A stretch of DNA of 64,000 nt from an uncultured Alphaproteobacteria bacterium (GCA_910577095.1 CAJTLY010000005.1:52265-116264), one strand, 5' to 3'; counted from the first letter of the stretch, positions 52,613 to 62,268 are shown. Notes: generated by a model not told the origin, from the letters alone. Numbers and translations: made by a program.

Positions 52613-55543
52613 CTATTTAAACTCTTTGAACGTATAGGCCTTGTTGCCTTTTCGGCCGACTTGTTCCGCAAATTGCTTCATCGCGTCCTTGGAGAACATA
52701 ATCTGGTCTGCCGGAATGTTGTCGGCAAGGTCTCCGTTTGAGTACAAAGGCCGTCCGGAAATATCCGAATAGTGTTTGCTGAAGGAGTAACGGTCTTCGG
52801 TAACCGTTACCTTGCTGCCGTCGGCTTCCGTCCGTTCTTCGATATAAGACTTTCTTTGAACGATGCCGTCGGTTGCAAAGCCCACGCCTTTGCCGTCGGT
52901 ACCGATGGTTCTGAATTCGGACATCACGCGTTCGTTGGCGCCGAAAGTCAGCGAGAACGAAGAACGGCTGCCGTCCATGTTGACCTGGTTGACCGTCCAG
53001 ACTTCGCGTCCTTCCTCATCCGTCGATTTTTCGACTTCGCGACTTTCGAAGGAATTGCCCAAACGGGCACCGCCGTAAGCCTCGCCCATACGTTCGTTCA
53101 TGACCGTCTGGATAATCGTCAGCTGTTTGTTTTCTTCACTTTGCATCGAATTTTGCATAAAGTCGTTGATAACTTGACGATTGACGGTTCCGTCGCTTCT
53201 CATCGCATATTTCAGCAATGCGGCATTGGTTTTGCTTTTTTCGCTGACCTGGGTTCCGCTGCGATCATATTTACGGGTAACCGTCGCATAGGCATCGGTT
53301 GACGTTTCGGTACGTTTGCCTTTGCGGCTTTCGGTGACAATGTTCATCCGCGTGTTGCCGTTGGCATCGGTACTGAAGCTGCGATATTCCTTCTTGCCGC
53401 GCAATTTCTGCCAGGCGCTGGTGGTGTCATACATCACGTTGCCGTCGGCGTCTTTCATCTCATTGCCGTTTTCGTCATAAGCCCTCGATCGTACCGGATT
53501 GTTCGTGTTGGCGCCGCCGGGCAGGTTGTCACGGTCTTGGGCCGCATTTTTCCACGAATTGATCTTAACCTGATGATATTTCTCGGCAATGATGCGGCCG
53601 GCCGCAACTCCGGCGGTTTTGGCCCCTTTGACAATCGGTTTGCCGATCGCCATCCCCGGACGTTTCAGGAACATCTCGTTGGCAAATGAACCGGTTCTGC
53701 CGCCGATGTCGCCGCTGTTCTGGAAGCTTATTCCGCTGGCAAAACCGTCGGCAAATTTTTTCATTTCGCCCAGTACGGCCCAGCCAAGCATACAGACGCA
53801 AGCCACTTTGACCACCTCAACCATCCACCAGAACAGCTTGATCAAAATACCGACGTCGCTGGTAATGATCTCACTCAGGGTATCGGCGGCGATTGAAGCG
53901 ATGATATAGATGATCATCGACAGGAAAATGAAGCTGAAGACAGCGTTGAGGAAGATCTCCCAGATCTTTTGCAGGTAGTTGGCGGTGATCTTAAAGGCAA
54001 AGGCGCCCAAAGCTGCCGGCAACAATGCGACTGCAATCGACAGTTTGAGAATGCAATCCACCAACAGGAACGGATAAATCAGCAGCAGCATCACCCCGCC
54101 GATATAGAAGAGGAAGCTTGTGAGCAGATAACCGAGATTCGGAAAAACATAGAAGACCGCGTTTTCCGAGCTCCATGCCAAACACCAGCAGACTCGGCCG
54201 AGCGCCAAAATGTCGCTGATCTGATCCTGAATCGCTTTGATGGTGCAGAGAATGCCGGTACCCATTTCCGGTGACAAACCGCCTTGGTCGCTGCCGACGA
54301 CCGACAGGTTGTCATCTCCCAGTGAACAGGTATCGGATATTTTTCCCGCCAATTGAGCTACTTTCAGCCCGGTGGAGAAAACCGGGTCGACCGTATTTGA
54401 CAAGATTGCGGTCAATCCCGAATTGAGCAGGATAACGACGACCAAAACTCGGAAAGCCTGATTGAGCAGTGTCTTAACATAGATTCGCGGTTCTCTGATC
54501 TCCATCGTCGAAACAAATTTGATGGTAACGAACGAGAGCCATAATGCAAAGGCAACCAAAACGACCGACACAACAGCTTTTGCCAGAGCGTCAAATGCCT
54601 GTTTGGCCATAACGCTGGCGGTGTTAAACAAAATTTCGAAAGGTTTGCAGAAGAAGCATCCCCATTCCCGCTGGCTGTTGCGTACTTCTTCGTAGGGTGC
54701 GCAACTGTTCGATCCTTTTAACGGCGTTTCGGAGTTGTTACTCTGAGCAATCGAAATGGCGGTAACTCCGGCTGCGGCATCAATCGGAGTCGAACTGGAG
54801 GCGGCAAAAGTCGCATCTTTACATTTTGACAGTCCGCTTGAAGGAAGGGGCGTTTTACAGTTACAAACCCCCTGAATCTGATCACACATCGGGTTAACCA
54901 AGGCATCGCCGGGACCGCGCAGTTCAAAGTGAAGGTGAGGGCGTCCGCAGGCGCCGCCGGTACCGCCGACATAGCCGATCAACTGGCCTTTTTTGACTTT
55001 GACGCCGGGTCCCAAACCGGCAACCGGTTTGTTGGTCAGGTGTCCGTAACGGGTGGTGTAAGTGCCGTCGCAGCCTTTGTGTTCAATGTAAATGACGTTT
55101 CCGTAACCGCCGCCGCTGCTTTGGCAGACACCGCGCGCCGGTTCGGGAGTTCCGAACGTAAATCTTTTGATGACGCCGTCCATTGCCGCGGTTACCGCCG
55201 TTCCCATGCCGGCCGCATAGTCCATGCCGTTGTGGTTGCGTTTGCGGCTCCAACCTTCGTTACGGTAGCAGACGTCTTCCGGAATACGGGCGACGTTGGT
55301 CACCGGCATGGTGTCAATACAGCTGCCGGCGGCTTTGTTAGCGTTTTCAATACATTTTGGACTGATGTCATAACGGGCTTTCCGACCGTCCGGACAGTCC
55401 GGTTGGACGTTTCCGCCGCTGGTTTTAACTGTGCAGGAACTGGCGGCCGGGGCATCAAAAGATACCAAGGCAGCGAATGCAAGCATCATCAGAAAGACGA
55501 CTCTTCTTATGCTTCTGTCTTTATATGTCCGTGTCATAGTCAT
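52613..55543 (-). CDS. virB6: M23 peptidase fused to VirB6/TrbL-like channel
   Basis: A 976-residue fusion. After a signal peptide (VVFLMMLAFAALVSFDAPAAS), residues 90-215 form an M23/LytM peptidase with all metal ligands: HNGMD (H104 and D108), YGHL, and HLHFE (H205). LytM enzymes cut peptidoglycan cross-links. From about 330 to 650 is a polytopic VirB6/TrbL part (LVDCILKLSIAVALLPAALGAFAFKITANYLQKIWEIFLNAVFSF). A hydrophilic end of about 300 residues follows. The start was set at ATG 55543 (AGGTGG upstream). It is the last of four VirB6-like genes. No separate VirB1 was found, so this domain may open the wall. Confidence 0.85.
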   Translation of the reverse strand: MTMTRTYKDRSIRRVVFLMMLAFAALVSFDAPAASSCTVKTSGGNVQPDCPDGRKARYDISPKCIENANKAAGSCIDTMPVTNVARIPEDVCYRNEGWSRKRNHNGMDYAAGMGTAVTAAMDGVIKRFTFGTPEPARGVCQSSGGGYGNVIYIEHKGCDGTYTTRYGHLTNKPVAGLGPGVKVKKGQLIGYVGGTGGACGRPHLHFELRGPGDALVNPMCDQIQGVCNCKTPLPSSGLSKCKDATFAASSSTPIDAAAGVTAISIAQSNNSETPLKGSNSCAPYEEVRNSQREWGCFFCKPFEILFNTASVMAKQAFDALAKAVVSVVLVAFALWLSFVTIKFVSTMEIREPRIYVKTLLNQAFRVLVVVILLNSGLTAILSNTVDPVFSTGLKVAQLAGKISDTCSLGDDNLSVVGSDQGGLSPEMGTGILCTIKAIQDQISDILALGRVCWCLAWSSENAVFYVFPNLGYLLTSFLFYIGGVMLLLIYPFLLVDCILKLSIAVALLPAALGAFAFKITANYLQKIWEIFLNAVFSFIFLSMIIYIIASIAADTLSEIITSDVGILIKLFWWMVEVVKVACVCMLGWAVLGEMKKFADGFASGISFQNSGDIGGRTGSFANEMFLKRPGMAIGKPIVKGAKTAGVAAGRIIAEKYHQVKINSWKNAAQDRDNLPGGANTNNPVRSRAYDENGNEMKDADGNVMYDTTSAWQKLRGKKEYRSFSTDANGNTRMNIVTESRKGKRTETSTDAYATVTRKYDRSGTQVSEKSKTNAALLKYAMRSDGTVNRQVINDFMQNSMQSEENKQLTIIQTVMNERMGEAYGGARLGNSFESREVEKSTDEEGREVWTVNQVNMDGSRSSFSLTFGANERVMSEFRTIGTDGKGVGFATDGIVQRKSYIEERTEADGSKVTVTEDRYSFSKHYSDISGRPLYSNGDLADNIPADQIMFSKDAMKQFAEQVGRKGNKAYTFKEFK

Positions 55544-55552
55544 TGCTTCCAC

Positions 55553-58045
55553 CTATTTCTTCTTTTTGTTGCCCGTACCGAAAGTTTTGTCGGCAGCACC
55601 GCCGATTAAGTCGTTGTCCGAGTCCTGCTGCTCTTGCGGCTGCTGGCCGGTCGGTATGCTGTCAACCGCGTCTGCAGCCTTGTTAGCCGTTTTACCGATT
55701 TTGTCGGCAAACTTGTTCATCTTTTGTCCGGCTTTTTTCAGTTTGCTGGCCACTTTTTCGACTTTCTTCATGCCTTTACCGGCTTTTTCAAGCGTTGCGC
55801 CGGTTTTTTCCATAATTTTGCCCATCGTCTTCATGGCTTTGGCCGCCATACGTCCGGCTGTCAAAGCCGCCGAAGACGCAGCGGTTGCGGTGTTGCTTGC
55901 AGCAGCGGCAGTTTCGGTAACCGGCGCCGCAATACCGAAGCTGGCGACCGTACCGGCATGCGCCGCCCCGGTAATGCCCTGATTAGCCGCCTTAATGCTT
56001 TGATCAGCCGATGCCAGACTTTGGTCAATGTTGTCTGCCGCAGCTTGAAGCTGTTTACCGCCTTCTTTCATTGCCTGTCCGCTCTTCTGCATTGCATCGC
56101 CGGCCCCGGTGCCGCTGCCTTTGTTTGCATCTTCCATCGCTTTTTTATCTTTATTGGCATCCAGACCGGTCATGGACTTGGCGCTTTCCATCGACGACGG
56201 TTTCTTCTTCTTGCCGCCTTCTCCGTTAAGTTCGCCGTTGCTCAGTTTGTCAACGCCGTCCTTGATCTCTCCGGCTTTGTCGAGCAGACTCTTGTCATCT
56301 TCTTTCTTATCGCCGCCGAATATTTTGCCGGCAATCTTGTCCATACCGACCGAAGCCTGATGTTTAGCCACTTTGCCGGCAAACTTGACCGGTTTCATCG
56401 CTTGTTTCTTGGCAAAGTCCGTGGCTTTGGTCATTCCCATATGCATCGGACTTGCGGTTTTGAAAATGTTGTCGGGGAAGAATTTGTCGACATAATCGCT
56501 CATGGTCGAACCGATCAGCTTGATGGCAAACAGGTATGCAAACAAAATGACAAGCCAGCCAAAGCTCCAGAACGACAATTGTTCGTTGATATATTCGGAG
56601 TCTCCGTCCTCAATGGCCGTCATCATTTTTTCGGTTCCGCCCATTTCGGTTGTCAGAAGCGTGTCTATACTGGCGTTCATCGCTTCTTCGGATCCCAGGT
56701 CTAGCGCATTGCTGACCAGTGCCAAACCTGCAGCGACCGTCATCCCTAAAAACAGCAGGATACCCGCGGATCTGAGAACAATGCTGAAACACGAAGCCAG
56801 CTTGCCTTTGGTGATGTTAAACGGCCACAAACCTACGGTGATCGGCATTGCAATAATGGCAAAGCCCAGTTTGAACGAGATATCGACCAGATAGTAGGCG
56901 ACCGACAAAGTCATCATGAAACCGCTGAACCAAATGAAGGCGCCGCTGAGCCAAATCCATATGTTGGGAATACGCGCGATTTTCCAGTCGAAAGCGCCGG
57001 CATGCGTGGAGTGACAAGTGATCATATGGCCGATTTCCAAGTGGGTCGAAACCGTATAATCAACCGCAGCGATATATTGCTGCAACTGATTGAGGAAGTG
57101 TGCCGGAATCGGACCGTCCTCAAACAGGTAAACGCTGTCCAGTTGGATATCGGCAAGGTTAAGACCGCTGGCGGCCGAAGCGCTGGCCAGCCATGCAATA
57201 CCGAATTGAGCGCCGAAGTTCATAAACGGAACAATTGCATAATTGATAAAGAAATCGACTCCGGCACGGATAACCAGATAAGCGCCCAGCACTTTAAAGG
57301 CCATGATCAGCAAGTCGTTGACCATTGCCGTCGGCTCCAAGTTTTTGAGCGACGACAACTGTTGCAAAATGTAAAAAGCAACCCACAAAATTGCTCCGAG
57401 CCACAAGAGCTTCGTCCCGGCTTCTTTCGAAACGTCGTATAAATAAGTGCAGGCGTTCATGAAACTGCCGATCAGAGCTGTGACTACATCGCAGGCGTAA
57501 CAGCTTGATTTGTAAATGGCATCCATTCTTTCTTTGTTGCATTCTCGATTCGAGACGCCGAAAATTGTTCGGGTAACGAATTTGCCGATTTTGCCGACGA
57601 CTTTGGTGGCAAGCTTGCCCGCCTGATAAAGCGGGTTGTAAGTGACCAAAATATCTTTCATAACCCCGTCGGGCAGCGAATCTTCAATCTTGTCAAGGCC
57701 GTTTGCAAGCAAATCGAAACCGGCGCTTAAACCATCGCCCACCAAACTGGAAACATAATTCCCGAGGGCATCCGGATTTCCGTTTAAGGTACGATTGACC
57801 GCACGCTTTAAATGCCGATATTCGCGGTTAAAAGCATTGGAACCGCCGGCCGAGTTATCCGGCTTTTCGCGGATAACCTTTGAACTCCCGGTCGGAACGG
57901 GCGATATGCCGTAAGTTTTGTTGGGGGGCAGGTCGACGTTTTCGGCATATGCGACGCCGGAATACGCAAGCGCGGCAAAGCAAACCAGCAGCAACAGCGT
58001 AAGATTTGCTTTCAGCTTGTTGAATATGTTAGTCCGCTTTGTCAC
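55553..58045 (-). CDS. virB6: VirB6/TrbL-like channel protein, paralogue
   Basis: An 830-residue polytopic inner-membrane protein with a signal peptide (LTLLLLVCFAALAYSGVAYA). The VirB6 block reads LVDISFKLGFAIIAMPITVGLWPFNITKGKLASCFSIVLRSAGILLFLG. The last 270 residues are Lys/Ala-rich and helical (MKKVEKVASKLKKAGQKMNKFADKIGKTANKA) and probably cytoplasmic. The start is GTG 58045 with AAAGGA upstream. VirB6 forms part of the inner-membrane channel. It is third of four such genes in a row. Confidence 0.82.
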   Translation of the reverse strand: MTKRTNIFNKLKANLTLLLLVCFAALAYSGVAYAENVDLPPNKTYGISPVPTGSSKVIREKPDNSAGGSNAFNREYRHLKRAVNRTLNGNPDALGNYVSSLVGDGLSAGFDLLANGLDKIEDSLPDGVMKDILVTYNPLYQAGKLATKVVGKIGKFVTRTIFGVSNRECNKERMDAIYKSSCYACDVVTALIGSFMNACTYLYDVSKEAGTKLLWLGAILWVAFYILQQLSSLKNLEPTAMVNDLLIMAFKVLGAYLVIRAGVDFFINYAIVPFMNFGAQFGIAWLASASAASGLNLADIQLDSVYLFEDGPIPAHFLNQLQQYIAAVDYTVSTHLEIGHMITCHSTHAGAFDWKIARIPNIWIWLSGAFIWFSGFMMTLSVAYYLVDISFKLGFAIIAMPITVGLWPFNITKGKLASCFSIVLRSAGILLFLGMTVAAGLALVSNALDLGSEEAMNASIDTLLTTEMGGTEKMMTAIEDGDSEYINEQLSFWSFGWLVILFAYLFAIKLIGSTMSDYVDKFFPDNIFKTASPMHMGMTKATDFAKKQAMKPVKFAGKVAKHQASVGMDKIAGKIFGGDKKEDDKSLLDKAGEIKDGVDKLSNGELNGEGGKKKKPSSMESAKSMTGLDANKDKKAMEDANKGSGTGAGDAMQKSGQAMKEGGKQLQAAADNIDQSLASADQSIKAANQGITGAAHAGTVASFGIAAPVTETAAAASNTATAASSAALTAGRMAAKAMKTMGKIMEKTGATLEKAGKGMKKVEKVASKLKKAGQKMNKFADKIGKTANKAADAVDSIPTGQQPQEQQDSDNDLIGGAADKTFGTGNKKKK

Positions 58046-58060
58046 TTTCTTATCCTTTCC

Positions 58061-59401
58061 CTAGCTTTCGTCTTCGTCATCGTCATCGCCGGCCAAAGCG
58101 CCCAGTTTCGATTTGACGCCTTGGAATTTTCCGTTCAATGCCCGCAGTTTAGCCGAGTTTGCCAACGCCAGTCCGGCACCGCCGGTAACGGCACCCATAA
58201 CCGCCCATTTGCCGGTTTTGAACAATGCGGCACCGATTCGTTTCTGGAAGTTGGTATCGCCTTTGCCGCCGACCAGCGAATCGGCAATCGATTTTGCAAT
58301 ATCCATTGCGCCGACCAGCAAAAATCCGACCAGCAAAAGCATCAGCATCGGTTTGCTGAAATCGGTCAGCGACGTTTTGTCGCCTTCGATCAAATCTTTG
58401 TTATCTACCAGAATTTGCTGAATTGCCGCCATTGCCATCAGAATAACGATCGCAATACACATCATAAACGCCGCCGAATTAAGGATGGTCGCAAAAGCGG
58501 TTGTCGTCCATTTTCGCGTCGGTTTAAAGGCATAGGCCATGATGAAAATCGGCATCATCAAAACCATCAGCGCAAAACGGAAGACGCTGTCAACCAAATA
58601 AAAGACAAATCCGAGTTTGATAAAGGTAAACAAACACAGCATGATCAGTCCGCAGATCAGAGCCATAAAGCCGGGTTGGGTAATGATAACCCATCCGAGC
58701 TTAAATCCGAAATTCAAACGCTCGTTGACGGCGCAAATCATACATTCCATCATTTGTTTCGGGGCCAGCGGAAAACTTTCCGGCGTGGCCGCATCCACTT
58801 GCGCAACGGTGCAGGCGGCGTTGTACTTGGCTTCAACCGTTCCTTCAAAAGGTATATAAAGCCCCAGTGTTCCGAGACCATAGGACGAGGTCGCACTGCC
58901 GCCGCCCGGGTTCTTGGCAAAATAGCCCAGCATCTCGCTGCCGAGTTCCAAAAAGGCGTTGTAGATCGGGAAAATCAGCGAATTCAAAACCCAAATAACG
59001 CCGGTGGTTGACGTGGCCAGCATACCGCAGATGAAACATAGGAAAAATTTCTTCATCACCTCGGTCCACACTTCCGCCGGGGATTCCTCGGTAAAGGAAC
59101 TGACATGACGCATAATTCTGAAGGCAAGCCAAACCGCAAAGGCAACCATCATTAAGGCCATTGCCCCCTGCGTCATATGACTGTACATTCCCATCGTAAT
59201 GTGGCTGGTGGTGTCATAAATGGCACCGACGACCGAAGCCTGCCAGCATTCGCGGTGTCTGATTTCCAGTTCCTGACCGTCCTGCGTTTGGTCGACGGCG
59301 GAGTTGTCGCCTTCTACTCCCGAACAGGCAAATAACAGTAACACTGCCGGAATGATAATCAGCAACTTCCAAAATTTTGCTATGTTAAAGTTCTTTACCA
59401 T
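58061..59401 (-). CDS. virB6: VirB6/TrbL-like channel protein with lipobox
   Basis: A 446-residue polytopic protein. It begins with FWKLLIIIPAVLLLFACSG, a lipoprotein-type signal with an LFAC lipobox. The VirB6 block reads LVDSVFRFALMVLMMPIFIMAYAFKPTRKWTTTAFATILNSAAFMMCIA, one of the best matches among the four. A Ser/Gly loop (NPGGGSATSS) and two Cys-containing periplasmic segments are seen, and the end is acidic. Lipidation of an inner-membrane VirB6 would be odd; the Cys may only be part of a signal anchor. Confidence 0.82.
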   Translation of the reverse strand: MVKNFNIAKFWKLLIIIPAVLLLFACSGVEGDNSAVDQTQDGQELEIRHRECWQASVVGAIYDTTSHITMGMYSHMTQGAMALMMVAFAVWLAFRIMRHVSSFTEESPAEVWTEVMKKFFLCFICGMLATSTTGVIWVLNSLIFPIYNAFLELGSEMLGYFAKNPGGGSATSSYGLGTLGLYIPFEGTVEAKYNAACTVAQVDAATPESFPLAPKQMMECMICAVNERLNFGFKLGWVIITQPGFMALICGLIMLCLFTFIKLGFVFYLVDSVFRFALMVLMMPIFIMAYAFKPTRKWTTTAFATILNSAAFMMCIAIVILMAMAAIQQILVDNKDLIEGDKTSLTDFSKPMLMLLLVGFLLVGAMDIAKSIADSLVGGKGDTNFQKRIGAALFKTGKWAVMGAVTGGAGLALANSAKLRALNGKFQGVKSKLGALAGDDDDEDES

Positions 59402-59416
59402 CGGTAGTCCCCTTTG

Positions 59417-62071
59417 TTATTTCTGGTTTTTCAGCACTTCCAGCAGGCTGCTCAATCTGGATTCCGCCTTTTTCTTCTCTTCTTCCAGTTTCTTCATTTG
59501 TTCGTTATCGGTCCCGACCGTTCCGGTAGAGCCGGTTGTCGTTCCCTTGTCTTTAAGTTTCTTCTTAAGCTCTTCAATCTCAATTTGCAGACCGGAGATT
59601 GTTTTTCTCAACGTGTCGATTTCGGCACGGGCTTTTTGAGCATCGGCCTTATTGCCGCCCTCGGTTTTGCCGCGTGAGGTGCTTTCTGCCGTTGACGGCT
59701 TGCGGTCACCGCGTCCGCGGGTTGCAGCTTCTTCTGCTGCCGCGCCGAGTCTGTTCTTCGAATCGCCCACCAGTTGATCGGCTTGTGCTTTCAGCTCAGG
59801 CGAAGCCTCACCGGCTGCGGCAGCACCGCCGTCTCTCGTCAATGTTGAGTTATGAGTGTTTTGGTCGGTATTCGTCTCGCCAATTCTAGCACTACCGTCT
59901 CTCGTCAATGTCGGATTATGAGCGTTTTGGTCGGTATTAGTCTCGCCAATTCTGGCACTGCCGTCTCTTGTCAATGTCGGATTATGAGCGTTTTGGTCGG
60001 TATTAGTCTCGATCGGAGTTCTTGCTCCGCCGCTTTCTTGTCCTTCCGGGGTAATTCCGTTCCGGTTTTCCTGAGTACCCGACGGTGCGCCGTTTCTTCT
60101 CTCGTTGTCAGTTTGCGGCTGTCCGTTTTGTCCCGGTCTCCGTTGACTGCTTTGAGCATCGGTAGTGCCACCGTTGCCGCTGCCGCCGCTGCCGCCGTTG
60201 CCGCTGCCGCCGGAGCTGCCGTCGCCTCCGGTGCCTTTCAGGCCCAGACTTTTGCCGACGGCACCGACTCCGTTGTAAAACTTACGGCTGACAACTTCTT
60301 TGCCGCTGCGGATTTTTTCATTGATACCGCTGGCTTCGCCGACCGATTTACCCACAGCTCCGACGCCTTTAAGTGTCCGGGTTGTGCCCCACTTGGCTGC
60401 GCCGGCGCCGGCGGAAGCAATCGTCGAACCGAGGTTGCCCGGGCTGCCGCCGCTCATCTGGGCAGCCAGCGAAACCGCTTCCGAAGTCAGTTTGAAGCCG
60501 AAAATACAGCACAAGATCAAGAACAGCAGTCCCATCAGTCCGATGCTCATGATATCAACAATCGGTTTGACTTCATTGGAGTTAACCAGTTTCATAATGG
60601 CATCATAGCCGCCTTCGCCCCCGGTTACGGCCTGTAAGCTCAGCTCAATGTTAACGCTGACCACAATGCCGAGGAAGACAAAGGTGAAAAAAGTATTCAT
60701 AAACATATCCCAGCCTTTTTTGGTATAGCCGGAAGTCAGCTTAAACGGCCAAGCGGCAATCAGGAACGGCATCAAGCCGCCGACGACACCGAGTCGGATA
60801 ACCGCATCAATCAGATAAAAGCCGAAAGCCAGACAGGTCAGCCAGCTGAAGACCCAAATGATCAAACCGCTGGAGAACATTGTCAGATCCCACAGACCGT
60901 ACCAGTGAGCCGCCTCGTTGCGCGAAACGCACATCAGCGAGCTGCCGATCGATGTGGCGACAGCCAGTTCCTGCTGTACCGAAGTGACAAAGCAGTTGAC
61001 TTTGGCAAACAAGGCTTCGCTGTAAAAGCCTTTTATGATGGTCGCCCCTTCCGGCATGTTGGTTGAAGCCGCGCAGTTCATGAACGAAGAAGCCGAGTTG
61101 CTGCTGGCGCTGCGGAACAAAAAGGCGCCGCCGAATTCCATCGCCGCATTCAACAACGGCTCCAACACCAGCCGGTAAAGTTCGGAAACATGGGTCAAAA
61201 TCAGATAGGCCAGCAAAACCTTGAAACTCATGACCAGCAATTCCGAAACAAATTTCGGACCGTCCTGTTTGGTAAAAGAACTTACTTGTTTAAGCGTAAC
61301 ATAAGCAATGTAGAGGGCAAATCCGATCAGCATCAGATTTTTAAACCCTTCCGCCAATTGCGCATAGGAGACGATACTCATCGACTGAGCGGTATTGAAC
61401 AAAATGACAAACAGCGGACACAGAATACACTTTTTGCTCTGTTCCAGCTTTAAGGGCAGCGGGACGCAGCCGTCCATCAAACCGCCGACGGATTTCATGT
61501 TGACATCCATATAAATTTTTTGTCCGTCTGCCGTTTCGTAAACGGCAGCGGCTTTGGCAATTGCTTTTGCGGAATCTTTTTGTTTTGCAAGTTCTGCCGC
61601 GGCGGCGTTGGCCGCGTCAATGTTGTCGGCGTTGTCTGCCGTTCTGTAGTCTTCCAACGATTCGGCAATCTTGCTCCGGCTGCGGAAGATGTCCGCTATA
61701 CCGCCGGTAACGACATTCCATGCTCCGGTAACCGCGTTACTCGATCCTTTCCAACGGGCTGCAGCGGCATTGGCTGCCCCGCTGACATGGGCGCCGGCGG
61801 CTTTTGTAATACTGATGTTGCCCGCTTGCTCTTTGATGTCGCCCATATTAACGGCACGGATATTATCGGATTTATAACCGGCCCTTTCCGCGGCCGCATC
61901 TACTGCTTTCTGGCCGCCAAAACGGACAGCCTGTGCACCCATGGTGTCGTTGACGGCGGAACTGATGCCTAATGGGCTTATCGCATGAGCCGTACTTGGT
62001 AAAAATGCAAATAATCCCCATGCAAGGAGTCCAAAAATCAAGTATGGTTTTAATTTTTCAGTCATTGTCAT
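59417..62071 (-). CDS. virB6: VirB6/TrbL-like channel protein with repeat tail
   Basis: An 884-residue protein. A signal peptide (YLIFGLLAWGLFAFLPSTAHA) is followed by a soluble part and a polytopic part. The VirB6 block is LIDAVIRLGVVGGLMPFLIAAWPFKLTSGYTKKGWDMFMNTFFTFVFLG. A long hydrophilic tail has a Gly/Ser stretch, three copies of NTDQNAHNPTLTRDGSARIG-like units, and a C-terminal coiled coil (IDTLRKTISGLQIEIEELKKKLKDK). Its ATG overlaps the stop of the preceding 58-residue gene (ATGA); a second ATG at 62065 has a better Shine-Dalgarno distance. It is the first large gene of the minus set. Confidence 0.82.
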   Translation of the reverse strand: MTMTEKLKPYLIFGLLAWGLFAFLPSTAHAISPLGISSAVNDTMGAQAVRFGGQKAVDAAAERAGYKSDNIRAVNMGDIKEQAGNISITKAAGAHVSGAANAAAARWKGSSNAVTGAWNVVTGGIADIFRSRSKIAESLEDYRTADNADNIDAANAAAAELAKQKDSAKAIAKAAAVYETADGQKIYMDVNMKSVGGLMDGCVPLPLKLEQSKKCILCPLFVILFNTAQSMSIVSYAQLAEGFKNLMLIGFALYIAYVTLKQVSSFTKQDGPKFVSELLVMSFKVLLAYLILTHVSELYRLVLEPLLNAAMEFGGAFLFRSASSNSASSFMNCAASTNMPEGATIIKGFYSEALFAKVNCFVTSVQQELAVATSIGSSLMCVSRNEAAHWYGLWDLTMFSSGLIIWVFSWLTCLAFGFYLIDAVIRLGVVGGLMPFLIAAWPFKLTSGYTKKGWDMFMNTFFTFVFLGIVVSVNIELSLQAVTGGEGGYDAIMKLVNSNEVKPIVDIMSIGLMGLLFLILCCIFGFKLTSEAVSLAAQMSGGSPGNLGSTIASAGAGAAKWGTTRTLKGVGAVGKSVGEASGINEKIRSGKEVVSRKFYNGVGAVGKSLGLKGTGGDGSSGGSGNGGSGGSGNGGTTDAQSSQRRPGQNGQPQTDNERRNGAPSGTQENRNGITPEGQESGGARTPIETNTDQNAHNPTLTRDGSARIGETNTDQNAHNPTLTRDGSARIGETNTDQNTHNSTLTRDGGAAAAGEASPELKAQADQLVGDSKNRLGAAAEEAATRGRGDRKPSTAESTSRGKTEGGNKADAQKARAEIDTLRKTISGLQIEIEELKKKLKDKGTTTGSTGTVGTDNEQMKKLEEEKKKAESRLSSLLEVLKNQK
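59838..60012 (-). repeat. 66-bp tandem repeat in the VirB6-like gene tail
   Basis: About two and a half copies of a 66-base unit encode 22 residues each (ETNTDQNAHNPTLTRDGSARIG). The later copies are near-identical in DNA, the first diverged, which suggests recent duplication. The unit falls in the hydrophilic tail. Confidence 0.75.
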
Positions 62072-62244
62072 TTCCTCTTCCCAAAGGGATTGCCAAATAT
62101 TTTAAGCCCGATCAGTAACATAATAATCACCAGTCCGAGTGCGTACAAAAAGGCGTGTTTGAAGGTAAAAAATTGCCAAAAATCAAAGTAATACATAGCA
62201 GCAAAAGCCAGTATAACACCCAAATTTATCAACAATGCCTTCAT
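62068..62244 (-). CDS. 58-residue membrane protein heading the VirB6 operon
   Basis: A 58-residue protein (MKALLINLGVILAFAAMYYF..., ending IFGNPFGKRK) with two hydrophobic segments, LLINLGVILAFAAMYYF and FLYALGLVIIMLLIGLKIF, and a basic end. AGGAG lies nine bases before its ATG, and its stop overlaps the start of the 884-residue VirB6-like gene (ATGA). It is below the usual length cut-off for gene prediction, so may be missed. Small two-helix proteins occur beside VirB6 in some T4SS sets. Role unknown. Confidence 0.68.
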   Translation of the reverse strand: MKALLINLGVILAFAAMYYFDFWQFFTFKHAFLYALGLVIIMLLIGLKIFGNPFGKRK

Positions 62245-62268
62245 GACATACCACTCCTATTTTTAGCA

